From Candidatus Aldehydirespirator catecholifindens (GTDB lineage: Bacteria > Actinomycetota > Acidimicrobiia > Acidimicrobiales > Aldehydirespiratoraceae), in contig JAPYNU010000018.1 of assembly GCA_028283245.1 (NCBI GenBank), forward strand, positions 1-32,972: 32,972 nt of DNA. The letters are read 5' to 3'. The first letter of the stretch is position 1; the number at the start of each line of letters is the position of its first letter. Shown here piece by piece: positions 24,013-31,624 of this stretch. The notes under the pieces are model-generated. The model was given only the letters and a program-made list of their open reading frames with translations. It had not been told where the DNA came from and searched no databases. Made by a program: the position numbers and the translations under genes.

Positions 24013-26157
24013 TTAGAGGGTGCTTGACAGAGCTACCACACCGCGGTTGAGGGCTTTCACCGCAGCGGCGGCGGCTGCTGAAGTTTCGCGATTCGGGGCT
24101 ACTACTGAAATCTGGCGCGCTAGGTTGATGACCTGCTTGATGTTGCGCACGAAGTCGCCAGCGGAGAAGCCCTCATCCTGCAAAGCCTCAAAGGACTCCC
24201 CTGCTGCCCAACGATGAGCCACTGAAGCAAACCCTGGATCCGGCGAGCGGATCAGATCAAGCCCGAAACCCCGCTCCGTGCGATGCAAATCCGCAACGCA
24301 ATCATTGATGCTGCGCAGCCTGCGGTAGGCAACGCTTGAAGGAACCCACGCAGCAGGCGGCGCTTTCGGCGAACGATGCTCATAGCCAAACGCAGAGATC
24401 ACTGAAGCCAGCTCCAGCGGTGACAAGCCGTCAAGCAAACCGCCCGACAGCGCCTCGGCGATCACTAGGTCAGCTTCATGAAAGATGCGCGACACTAAGC
24501 GGCCCGAATCGGTCAGTTTCCAATCATCAAGATGCCCTCGGTCATGCAGCACACCCGCAACAGCATCAAAACGCCGAGACAAGTCAATCTTATTCGCTGA
24601 GCCTTTGGGGCTTTTCAGCCGAGAATCTGGGTGATCGGCTTGAAACTGGGCAAAAGATCGGCTCATCAAATCGCGAGCCTCCTCAGCAGAACTGCGGCTC
24701 AGCAAAGCCGCCACCATGTTGTAGGTAGGTCTGAACGCTGAGCGCAACTCAAAAGCCCGGCTTGCGGCACGTTCAGCTACCTCACCGAAACTGCACTCTG
24801 GTGACCACACAGCCACCGCCCACCCTTCGTCGTCAATGCCGCGGCGCCCAGCACGGCCAGTGAACTGCGTGTATTGCGCTGCACTGAGAGCCACGGTGCT
24901 GTGGCCGTTGAACTTGACAGGTTTGTCGATCACCACACCACGCGCTGGCATGTTGACACCCAGAGCCAAAGTCTCGGTAGCGAACACCACCTTGACTAGC
25001 CCTTCACCAAAGCACCGCTCAACTGTCTCTTTGAACACCGGGGCCATACCTGCGTGATGGGTAGCAATACCTAGACGCAACTGCTCACGCCAGCGTTGTG
25101 CTCCGAGCGCAGCCAGATCTGAAGACTCAAGGCCGCCGATACGGTCAGTAACGATCTCATCAATGCGGGCGGCCTCAGCAGCATCACTGAAACAGGCACC
25201 GTCACGCACTAGCCGAGACGCTGCCTGATCGCAGCCTTTGCGGCTGAAAACGAACCAGATCACCGGCAAGAGCTGACGATGCTTTAGTTCCTTTAGCAGA
25301 TCCACCCGGCGAGGTGGACGCCATAGCCATCCTTGGCTGCTGCGACGATGCTGTGACCCGTAGCCGCCGCCTGAACCGTGTCGAGCACCACCTGACGCAC
25401 GCGACTGAGCGCCGTGGGCGCTGCCACGTCGTGAACCGCTAGGGCCTCGCCGGTAGCTACGACGATTCGCAGGAACTGGCGGAGCGTCAAAACGTTTGCC
25501 TTGCGGATTGGGTTTGCCGTCAATCAGCGTCGGCATGATCCTCACCGCAGAACTACGACGGCGACCCACGGCATACAGATTGTTCAAAGGCACCGGCCGC
25601 CTTGACTCGCTCACCACCACAGTTGAACCGCGCACCTGATTGATCCAGCCGCCAAGCTGTTCATGATTAGACACTGTGGCCGACAAGCACACCATCACCA
25701 CATTTGCGGGCAGCAGAAGGATGACCTCCTCCCACACCGGCCCCCGATAGGGATCCTCCAGATAATGAACCTCGTCAAGCACCACCACACCCAAGCAAGA
25801 AGCCAAACCACCGCCAGAGTTGTCCGCATACAGCATGTTGCGCAGAACTTCGGTGGTCATCACCACCACATCAGCGTCACCGTTGATCACGTTGTCGCCG
25901 GTGAGCAGCCCTACTCGTGATTCACCGAGCCGCTCACACAGATCCCGATACTTCTGATTGGATAGAGCTTTTATCGGAGTGGTGTAGAAAGCTCGCCGAC
26001 CAGCAGCTAACGACATGTCAATAGCGTGCTCAGCCACGACCGTCTTACCTGAACCCGTGGGTGCAGTCACCAACACCGAACGTTTTGCGTCGAGATGCTC
26101 AATGGCAAGACGCTGGAACTCATCAAGGATGAAAGCGGCCCGCGCGGGGCGGCTCAC
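24013..26157 (-). CDS. helY: Ski2-like DEVH RNA helicase, HelY family
   Basis: A 714-residue superfamily 2 helicase related to Mtr4/Ski2 and mycobacterial HelY, probably acting in RNA processing or decay. Walker A is APTGSGKT (32-39), DEVH is at 128-131 and SAT at 159-161. The second lobe has HHAGMAPVFKE, FATETLALGVNMPARGV and QFTGRAGRRGID. The C-terminal DSHCT-like region is LDGLSPLELASVISAF to NLARQISVV. It is about 190 residues shorter than M. tuberculosis HelY, apparently because the arch/beta-barrel insertion after SFAQFQAD is nearly absent. A Gly/Ser/Arg-rich segment (about 227-276) separates the lobes. The start overlaps tatC by 4 bases. Confidence 0.92.
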   Translation of the reverse strand: MSRPARAAFILDEFQRLAIEHLDAKRSVLVTAPTGSGKTVVAEHAIDMSLAAGRRAFYTTPIKALSNQKYRDLCERLGESRVGLLTGDNVINGDADVVVMTTEVLRNMLYADNSGGGLASCLGVVVLDEVHYLEDPYRGPVWEEVILLLPANVVMVCLSATVSNHEQLGGWINQVRGSTVVVSESRRPVPLNNLYAVGRRRSSAVRIMPTLIDGKPNPQGKRFDAPPVPANRRSYRRGPSGSRRGSAHGAQSRASGGARHGSGGGYGSQHRRSSQGWLWRPPRRVDLLKELKHRQLLPVIWFVFSRKGCDQAASRLVRDGACFSDAAEAARIDEIVTDRIGGLESSDLAALGAQRWREQLRLGIATHHAGMAPVFKETVERCFGEGLVKVVFATETLALGVNMPARGVVIDKPVKFNGHSTVALSAAQYTQFTGRAGRRGIDDEGWAVAVWSPECSFGEVAERAASRAFELRSAFRPTYNMVAALLSRSSAEEARDLMSRSFAQFQADHPDSRLKSPKGSANKIDLSRRFDAVAGVLHDRGHLDDWKLTDSGRLVSRIFHEADLVIAEALSGGLLDGLSPLELASVISAFGYEHRSPKAPPAAWVPSSVAYRRLRSINDCVADLHRTERGFGLDLIRSPDPGFASVAHRWAAGESFEALQDEGFSAGDFVRNIKQVINLARQISVVAPNRETSAAAAAAVKALNRGVVALSSTL

Positions 26158-26999
26158 GATGCTGTCGCTTCTCGTTTCTTGCGGCGACGATCTGTCACCA
26201 CTCCCCAGAGAATCGAAATCTCATAGAAGACATACATGGGGATTGACAACGCCAGCAGAGTGAACGGGTCACCACTGGGGGTGATAACCGCCACAAGAGC
26301 CACAATACCTACAATCGCGTATGAGCGAATCTTACGCAGCGTGCGGTTCTCGATGATTCCCATAGCTTGCAGCCCGATTAACACAATCGGAAACTGGAAC
26401 GCCACACCGAACGCCGTCATCATCTTCACCACGAAACTCAGATAACGCTGAGGGCTGAACAGCGACACTAGGTCTGGCCCCCCGATCGAGACAAGGAAAT
26501 CCAAAGCTCGAGGCAAGCTCCAGTAGGCCAATCCCGCACCCATAAAAAACAGCAGTACACCCGCTGCCACGAAAGGCACTGCATAACGTTTCTCATGGCG
26601 GTAAAGGCCCGGTGCCACGAAACGCCAGCCCTGCCACAGCACTACCGGCATGGCTAGCCCCAAACCCCCGTAACCAGCGACAGTAAGCCTCACACTGAAA
26701 GGCTCTAGAGGGTCAGTCACAAACAGGTTGCAGCCTCCGCCGGGGCCGAACAGCCGTGAATCAATGCGGTCTTGCACAGGGAACGTGCGACAATACGGCT
26801 CCAGCAGAAACTCAAGTATCCATGGGTAGAAAATCCAGCAGGCAATGCCGCTCAACGCCACAGCCAGCACCGATTTGATCAGCCTGTTGCGCAACTCCGA
26901 CAGATGCTCAATCAGCGTCATGTGGCCGTTGTTGAGCTTGCGACCCGTTGTGTCGTCGCTGCGAGCAGATGAGTTCGTGTCGTCGACTGTGTTGGTCAT
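26154..26999 (-). CDS. tatC: Sec-independent (Tat) translocase subunit TatC
   Basis: A 281-residue polytopic protein with six predicted transmembrane segments, the twin-arginine signal receptor of the Tat pathway. The hallmark N-terminal MTLIEHLSELRNRLIKSV with the conserved Glu, the DPLEPFSVRL loop, the WQGWRFVAPGLYRHEKRYA segment and ITPSGDPFTLLALSIPMYVFYE are all family signatures. The N-terminus has a hydrophilic 25-residue extension. It starts at ATG 26999, 22 bases after tatB, and overlaps helY by 4 bases. The order tatB/A-tatC-helY matches other actinomycetes. Confidence 0.96.
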   Translation of the reverse strand: MTNTVDDTNSSARSDDTTGRKLNNGHMTLIEHLSELRNRLIKSVLAVALSGIACWIFYPWILEFLLEPYCRTFPVQDRIDSRLFGPGGGCNLFVTDPLEPFSVRLTVAGYGGLGLAMPVVLWQGWRFVAPGLYRHEKRYAVPFVAAGVLLFFMGAGLAYWSLPRALDFLVSIGGPDLVSLFSPQRYLSFVVKMMTAFGVAFQFPIVLIGLQAMGIIENRTLRKIRSYAIVGIVALVAVITPSGDPFTLLALSIPMYVFYEISILWGVVTDRRRKKREATAS

Positions 27000-27021
27000 C
27001 GCGGTGATGAGATGCGGCTAG

Positions 27022-27639
27022 CTAGCTGACGATGTCGCTGGACCGAGTCTCGGTATCCATCTGCGAGTCCGTCTCAGAAGCAGTTGAGACTTCAGGCACC
27101 GACTCGACAGGAGTCTCAGAAGAGACTGAAACTTCGGGCACCGACTCGACAGGAGTCTCAACATTGTCGAGTTCAACAATGTCGGTGACTGCTTGTGTGT
27201 CCTCGCCTGACTCAGTGGCGGGTGCAGTCTGAGGGCTTAACTTAGCTTCGGCGGTGCCCCAAGACACGGGGCCCGCAACGACACCGGCTGATTCAGAGTT
27301 TGTAGGTGTTGGGTTTGTAGGTGTTGGGTTTGTAGGTGTTGGGTTTGTAGGTGTTGGGTTTGTGGCCGCTTCGTTGCTGGCGTCGGAAGGTTGGGAATTA
27401 TCAAGCGGCGACTTCGGCGAGATCACATTGCGAGGATCAGCAGCCCGCAAAGTTTCGGTAGCTTCGGCGAGAGGCTTGGAGGCCTCGCGCAGTTCCTGCT
27501 GGAATCCTTGCCCCATACGACGAATCTCGCCCACAAACTTTCCGACCTGGCGCACAGCCGGAGGCAGTTTGGTGGGACCCAGCACGATCAGCGCTACAAG
27601 CAGTATTACCAAGATCTCTGCGCCACCGAGGTTTCCCAC
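27022..27639 (-). CDS. tatB: Tat translocase subunit TatA/TatB family, with repetitive acidic tail
   Basis: A 205-residue single-span membrane protein. Residues 1-50 (GGAEILVILLVALIVLGPTKLPPAVRQVGKFVGEIRR) give the N-terminal membrane helix, a Gly-Pro hinge and amphipathic helix; LGPxKLP is more TatB- than TatA-like. After about residue 75 the protein is a disordered Pro/Thr/Ser/Glu-rich tail. This holds four NPTPT repeats and two copies of an ETPVESVPEVS unit, each encoded by direct DNA repeats. The start is GTG at 27639. With tatC next to it, it forms the Tat pair; a separate TatA may be elsewhere. The tail is not a recognised domain. Confidence 0.9.
   Translation of the reverse strand: MGNLGGAEILVILLVALIVLGPTKLPPAVRQVGKFVGEIRRMGQGFQQELREASKPLAEATETLRAADPRNVISPKSPLDNSQPSDASNEAATNPTPTNPTPTNPTPTNPTPTNSESAGVVAGPVSWGTAEAKLSPQTAPATESGEDTQAVTDIVELDNVETPVESVPEVSVSSETPVESVPEVSTASETDSQMDTETRSSDIVS
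27095..27160. repeat. 42-bp-period direct repeat in tatB
   Basis: A 24-base segment beginning ggcaccgactcgacagg is identical at 27095-27118 and 27137-27160. It encodes the duplicated ETPVESVPEVS-like unit. Period divisible by three. Confidence 0.85.
27301..27360. repeat. Perfect 15-bp x4 tandem repeat in tatB
   Basis: Four identical, adjacent 15-base units (tgtaggtgttgggtt) begin at 27301, 27316, 27331 and 27346. On the minus strand they encode four NPTPT pentapeptides. The identity at third codon positions points to recent expansion. Confidence 0.95.
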
Positions 27640-27716
27640 ACGCCCAGCCTAGAGGACAGGCTCTGCAAGGCCCCAGAAACTGCTTGCTCAGTGCCAGGGA
27701 ACGCTGCTGCTACCAG

Positions 27717-27992
27717 CTAAGCGTCAAGACGCTGCACCGGCTTGTGCGGCCTGCGACGATGACGCAACCGGGCAGTCGCAGCCACCGTTGCTGCTCGAGT
27801 GGATTCGGCGTGATCACCGAGTTGTGTGGCACCGCGTGAAAGTTCGTCACCAGCGACAGCCGCTGACGACGACTTGCGCAGCGAGTCACGCAGCTCCGCA
27901 CAAGCAGACGCGAGCGTTTTCATGGCGATGATCAGCACCGTCGCAGCACACACCACAGCCGCAGCCGGTGCCAACATCCACACACCGATCAC
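27717..27992 (-). CDS. Small hypothetical membrane protein with basic tail
   Basis: A 91-residue protein I do not recognise. It has one N-terminal transmembrane segment (about 5-24, WMLAPAAAVVCAATVLIIAM), a polar region that could form a short coiled coil (about 28-72), and a strongly basic end (RLRHRRRPHKPVQRLDA). It begins with GTG at 27992, 15 bases after the GDPD stop, and ends 77 bases before tatB, so it fits the spacing of the minus-strand gene series. The layout resembles small DUF948-like membrane proteins but is too short to assign. It is probably real because the space between GDPD and tatB would otherwise be a long gap in dense coding DNA. Confidence 0.6.
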   Translation of the reverse strand: MIGVWMLAPAAAVVCAATVLIIAMKTLASACAELRDSLRKSSSAAVAGDELSRGATQLGDHAESTRAATVAATARLRHRRRPHKPVQRLDA

Positions 27993-28007
27993 GTTACCGG
28001 ATCGCCG

Positions 28008-28742
28008 TCAACTGTAGAAGCGAGCCAGTGTCTCGGTTATCCGATCAACATGATCGCTGTAGAACCCGTCAATACCCGCATCCACCAACTCGGCTATCTG
28101 ATGAACCTGCTGAGCGTCCCAACCCAAAGCCAACAACCCGAAACGGTGATAAAGCGTGGTCAGGCCACCGTTCCAGTCGTCACGATGAAAGTTCACAGCA
28201 TCAATGTTGGCAGCCGCCAGATCAGCGGCATGACGCTCAGGCCCATGAGGCAAACGATTCAGCCGCGTCGAATGAACCAGCCGCACCTCAGCCGCTTCAG
28301 AGCGCCAAGCCATCAAAGTCTCAACTCTGCTATGACATATCCACAAGTGCTCAGATGCTTGATGCTTGCGCGCCGAGGTGATCACCCCATCGAAAGCTTT
28401 GTTGTCTTTTACATCCACGCTCAAAGGCAAGCCAGAGCCGCAGTGCTGATAATAATCATCAAGGCTGGGAACATAAGCTGGCAACCGCGACCGGAGCGTG
28501 CCAGCGATGCGGCGGCCCAGAATCCTGCGAACAGTCGCCCCCTGCAGCGGTCCCACAAATCTGTCATGATGCAACACAACAGCACCGTCTGCTGTGACCC
28601 AAGCGTCGGTTTCGATGCCGGTGGCACCCATCTCGTGAGCCAGCAGAAACGCTTCGAGAGTGTTCTCACGAGCATGTGCGCTGCCCCCGCGGTGAGCGAA
28701 GCCAATCGGCGGTGACAGCAGCGCCGGTATTCGGGTGACCAT
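28008..28742 (-). CDS. Glycerophosphodiester phosphodiesterase family protein
   Basis: A 244-residue TIM-barrel protein of the GDPD/UgpQ family that hydrolyses glycerophosphodiesters to glycerol 3-phosphate and an alcohol. The catalytic elements are visible: FAHRGG (His17, Arg18), ENTLEAFLLAHEMGATGIETDAW (Glu44, Asp46 metal ligands) and VVLHHD (His59). LSVDVKD mid-protein supplies the third acidic ligand, and GIDGFYSDHVDRI ends the barrel. No signal peptide is visible, so it is probably cytoplasmic. It sits between lepB and the small membrane protein. The GDPD call is firm; the substrate is unknown. Confidence 0.9.
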   Translation of the reverse strand: MVTRIPALLSPPIGFAHRGGSAHARENTLEAFLLAHEMGATGIETDAWVTADGAVVLHHDRFVGPLQGATVRRILGRRIAGTLRSRLPAYVPSLDDYYQHCGSGLPLSVDVKDNKAFDGVITSARKHQASEHLWICHSRVETLMAWRSEAAEVRLVHSTRLNRLPHGPERHAADLAAANIDAVNFHRDDWNGGLTTLYHRFGLLALGWDAQQVHQIAELVDAGIDGFYSDHVDRITETLARFYS

Positions 28743-28803
28743 CAGCTGCCTAGAACTGAGACTTGGAGCTTTTTGACATTAGCGGTGTCGCTGCAGCAGG
28801 CTT

Positions 28804-29490
28804 TTACAAGCCACCGAGGTCGTTAGGAGGCCAGATCTTCACGAAGGCACGACCGACGATGTCATCAATGTCAACCGGCCCGAAGAAGCGGCCGTCGCGG
28901 CTACCTTCTCGGCTGTCGCCGAGCACCAGCACTTTGCCATCGGGTACCACACACATTTGAGGCTCGGCTTCGTTGAGACAGCCCGGAATAGGAGTCTTGG
29001 GCAGAGTCACTTCACCGACGCGCAAATAAGGCTCATCAATGCGTTCACCGTTAATGTGGACAACGGCATCACGTATCTCAAAAGTTTCGCCTTCTAAGGC
29101 AACCACCCGCTTGATCAGATCATTGACATCTGGGCCTGAGTCAGGACTCTTGAACACCACCACATCGCCACGGTTCACGTCATGCAGGCGGTAACCCAGC
29201 TTGTAGACAGCCACCCGATTGCCGTCAGTCAAGGTGGGCTCCATCGAACCCGAAGGGATCACGAACACCTCCACCAGAAAGGCTCGGATCAGCAGCGACA
29301 ACACCAGCGAACAGCCCAAGATCACCAGCCATTCCACAGCGGCAGACATGCGGCGACGGCGACGGCTGTTGGGCTTGCCTTCAACGTTCTCAGCCGAATC
29401 GGGTTGCGCGGCACTGTCAACGTTCTCAGCCGAATCGGGTTGCACCCCTGCTTTTTCTTCGGTCACCGGCGAATCGTCGCCTTGCGACAT
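28804..29490 (-). CDS. lepB: Signal peptidase I
   Basis: Membrane-bound serine protease that removes signal peptides from secreted proteins. I start it at ATG 29490 (228 residues), 16 bases after the pafC stop; the frame extends to 29565 but that would overlap pafC. A charged N-terminal region with duplicated PDSAENV units and five arginines precedes one transmembrane segment (about 52-72). Catalytic Ser82 lies in IPSGSMEPT and the general-base Lys127 in DLIKRVVALEGE. GDSREGSRDGRFFGPV is box E. It may serve the nearby Tat system as well as Sec substrates; that link rests on position only. Confidence 0.95.
   Translation of the reverse strand: MSQGDDSPVTEEKAGVQPDSAENVDSAAQPDSAENVEGKPNSRRRRRMSAAVEWLVILGCSLVLSLLIRAFLVEVFVIPSGSMEPTLTDGNRVAVYKLGYRLHDVNRGDVVVFKSPDSGPDVNDLIKRVVALEGETFEIRDAVVHINGERIDEPYLRVGEVTLPKTPIPGCLNEAEPQMCVVPDGKVLVLGDSREGSRDGRFFGPVDIDDIVGRAFVKIWPPNDLGGL
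29381..29443. repeat. 36-bp-period direct repeat in lepB 5' region
   Basis: A 27-base segment starting tcaacgttctcagccgaatc is identical at 29381-29407 and 29417-29443. It encodes the duplicated QPDSAENV segment ahead of the membrane anchor of signal peptidase. Period divisible by three. Confidence 0.88.
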
Positions 29491-29506
29491 TCCATATGCA
29501 TCAATT

Positions 29507-30559
29507 TCACTGGCTATATCTGGACAGAACCTGCGCCGCGGCGCTGGCTCGCAGGTCGGTGTCAATGTTTCCCTGGCTATCGATCAGCTCTGCGTGTGGC
29601 CCGAGCTGCAACAGCAGTCGCGCCAGCCACGACTCACTAGCAACAGCAAACTCCGCTTCGACGCTACCGTCATCGTCAACAGCCTGCTGTCGCACCGGGT
29701 AGTAGTCCGCTGCCCAGGCAACTTCAGGGCTGAGCCGCAGTGTCACAGAGCGGTCCACGTCGTCAAGAGACACAGTTGTCGGTGTTCGGCTGGGCGCAAT
29801 GTCGGCTTTCGCGGCTTCATCTAGGACTTCTAGGTCACGGATCCGGTCCACACGAAACACTCGCTCAGCATCAACATGACGACACCATCCGTAGAGATAC
29901 CAGGCACCTTCGCTACTGAAGAGCTGCGCAGGGTCAACGGTGCGTCGTGTCATCACATTACGAGTCTGCGAGTAGTAATCAATGGTCACAGCTCGTTGCT
30001 TGCTTAGAGCGCTTCGCAAGTCGTTAAGCGTGTCGCGTGAGGCGTGCCCTAGGCATACATCAATCTTGTCGACAATTGTTGCTACGTTGCCGGAGTCAGC
30101 GTTGCCGGATGAGTCAGTGTTGTCAGAGCCCAGCGACAACGAGAGCTTCGTCAGCGCTCGCACTAAGGGTTCGGCTGCATCGCTATGAGAGCCGAGGTTC
30201 GAACCGTCTTGTGTCATTTCCAGCACGGTTCGTCCCGCAGCCAGAAGCCGTGTTGCTTCTTCGCTGCTTAGTTGCATCGGCTGGGAGAACCAGTCGGCGT
30301 AACGAATATCAACCACTCCGTCGGTGATCTCTACTTCGATCAGGGTGTCGGGAGTGAAGGGATGCACTCCCACGAAGAACACTCGCTGCGTCAAGTCTTG
30401 GAGAAGCTGCTCCACGGGATAGTCGAAACGTGCCGCGAGCTCATCAAGACTGGCACCACCTTGCTCAACGATCCACGGAATGGCACCCAGCAGGCGGGCC
30501 ATTCGTTCGGTCACCGTGAGCCGAGCGGTAGCCGGACTCGCCGTGTTCGCTGCGGTCAT
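29507..30559 (-). CDS. pafC: WYL-domain transcriptional regulator PafC
   Basis: A 350-residue protein with an N-terminal winged-helix region (LTVTERMARLLGAIPWIVEQGGASLDELAARF), a central WYL domain (AVTIDYYSQTRNVMTRRTVDPAQLFSSEGAWYLYGWCRHVDAERVFRVDRI) and a C-terminal WCX region. In mycobacteria PafB and PafC form a heterodimer that activates LexA-independent DNA-damage genes, and the pair is encoded with pafA. A low-complexity insertion (SDNTDSSGNADSGN, about 144-158) sits before the WYL domain. It starts at ATG 30559, 100 bases below pafB, and ends 16 bases before lepB. Confidence 0.9.
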   Translation of the reverse strand: MTAANTASPATARLTVTERMARLLGAIPWIVEQGGASLDELAARFDYPVEQLLQDLTQRVFFVGVHPFTPDTLIEVEITDGVVDIRYADWFSQPMQLSSEEATRLLAAGRTVLEMTQDGSNLGSHSDAAEPLVRALTKLSLSLGSDNTDSSGNADSGNVATIVDKIDVCLGHASRDTLNDLRSALSKQRAVTIDYYSQTRNVMTRRTVDPAQLFSSEGAWYLYGWCRHVDAERVFRVDRIRDLEVLDEAAKADIAPSRTPTTVSLDDVDRSVTLRLSPEVAWAADYYPVRQQAVDDDGSVEAEFAVASESWLARLLLQLGPHAELIDSQGNIDTDLRASAAAQVLSRYSQ

Positions 30560-30659
30560 TGCCTAACCCTAGCCAGCACCCGAGCAGCCTAGAAGCTTCA
30601 ATCTTGTCATAGCTTGACCTTTTACAGCTAGGTGCTTTACCCGCATAGGCGGGCGCTGA

Positions 30660-31574
30660 TCACAAGGTGCCAGAATCGGCCAGAGCTTCGAGCCAGGCCA
30701 CGAACTCGTCGCGTAGCCATTGCGGCTCAAGTAACTCGGCGTGCTCCAAGAACTCCAACACGAAAGCTCTCAAAGCTGCGCTATCGCGAACCGCCAACTT
30801 CAACACAACCGAGCCGTCAGGGCGGCGTTCGCCATGAACCCCAGCACGGTGACAAGCCCAAGCGGCCTGATCTGCGTCAACGAGCAGCCGCACTTCGACC
30901 GGTTCGCTGTCACCGAACTCCCACGGCTTCAAAGAGCTCGGGTCAACCCCTGAGCCTGCGGGTCGTGTTGCCGCTCCAGCATCGGCGACTTCGCCGGTGA
31001 TGCGATCCACTCGGTAGAGATGCTCGCTGCCGTTTTGAGCGTCCCACCCGATCAAATACCAGTAACCGCGATGAAAGGACAAGCGCCACGGCTCAACCAG
31101 CAACTGCTTGTCTCGGTAAGCGAACGTCACAGATCGATGCCTGATTGCGGCAGCTACCAGCTTCGATAAAGCCTCATCAAAGGGCAACTCTCCTACAGCT
31201 TCGACAGTGCCGACACCTCCGCCGAGTCGTGCTAGGCCTTCACCGGCACCCTCCACACGAACCAGGTTCGTGGCTAGATGCAGCACTGCCAGTTCGTCGG
31301 GGTCAAAGCGCAGATCACGGCCTGCGTAGTCGGCATCAGAGATTGAGTAGCCGTCAACCGGCGGGTCAAAGCGATACAACGTCGTCATCTCTATCGGCAC
31401 ACCAATGGCGCGCAGGTCGGCTTTATCGCGCTCAAACATCCGTCGAAAAGCCAGATCGTCGTCGGAGTAGGCCCCTGCAATGCGTTGACGCAACTCGCGT
31501 GCGCTCAACGGCTGCGACGTGTTGCGCAGCGCCGCGATCAGGTTTAACAGCCGTTCTAGCTTGTGCATTGCCAT
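30660..31574 (-). CDS. pafB: WYL-domain transcriptional regulator PafB
   Basis: A 304-residue WYL protein starting at ATG 31574. I chose this start because MAMHKLERLLNLIAALR aligns with the known PafB N-terminus; the frame stays open to a GTG at 31613. The N-terminal HTH includes RELRQRIAGAYSDDDLAFRRMFERDKADLRAIGVP. The WYL domain holds SVTFAYRDKQLLVEPWRLSFHRGYWYLIGWDAQ and LYRVDRITGEV. It should dimerise with PafC and direct RNA polymerase to DNA-damage promoters. It lies about 50 bases after pafA, the standard order. Confidence 0.92.
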   Translation of the reverse strand: MAMHKLERLLNLIAALRNTSQPLSARELRQRIAGAYSDDDLAFRRMFERDKADLRAIGVPIEMTTLYRFDPPVDGYSISDADYAGRDLRFDPDELAVLHLATNLVRVEGAGEGLARLGGGVGTVEAVGELPFDEALSKLVAAAIRHRSVTFAYRDKQLLVEPWRLSFHRGYWYLIGWDAQNGSEHLYRVDRITGEVADAGAATRPAGSGVDPSSLKPWEFGDSEPVEVRLLVDADQAAWACHRAGVHGERRPDGSVVLKLAVRDSAALRAFVLEFLEHAELLEPQWLRDEFVAWLEALADSGTL

Positions 31575-31624
31575 TGCGACACCGCGAAACTTGCCTGCTT
31601 TCTCATTGAGCACTCCCGCAGCCT

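Noticed and set aside
23998..24050. Genuine convergent overlap between the Mo-hydroxylase gene and helY
   Set aside because: The last codons before 24050 do not match the family; the correct C-terminal end is visible in the next frame and stops at 23997.
27301..27360. Regular repeats resembling a CRISPR array
   Set aside because: The units are perfect 15-bp tandem copies without spacers and encode NPTPT in frame in a TatB-type gene.
28050..28715. Plus-strand frame of 221 codons opposite the GDPD gene
   Set aside because: The minus-strand frame has complete GDPD catalytic motifs; the plus-strand product has no recognisable features.
30600..30660. Terminator between pafB and pafC (CCCGC-ctat-GCGGG)
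   Set aside because: Only a 5-bp stem with a 4-base loop and no T-run; too weak to annotate.
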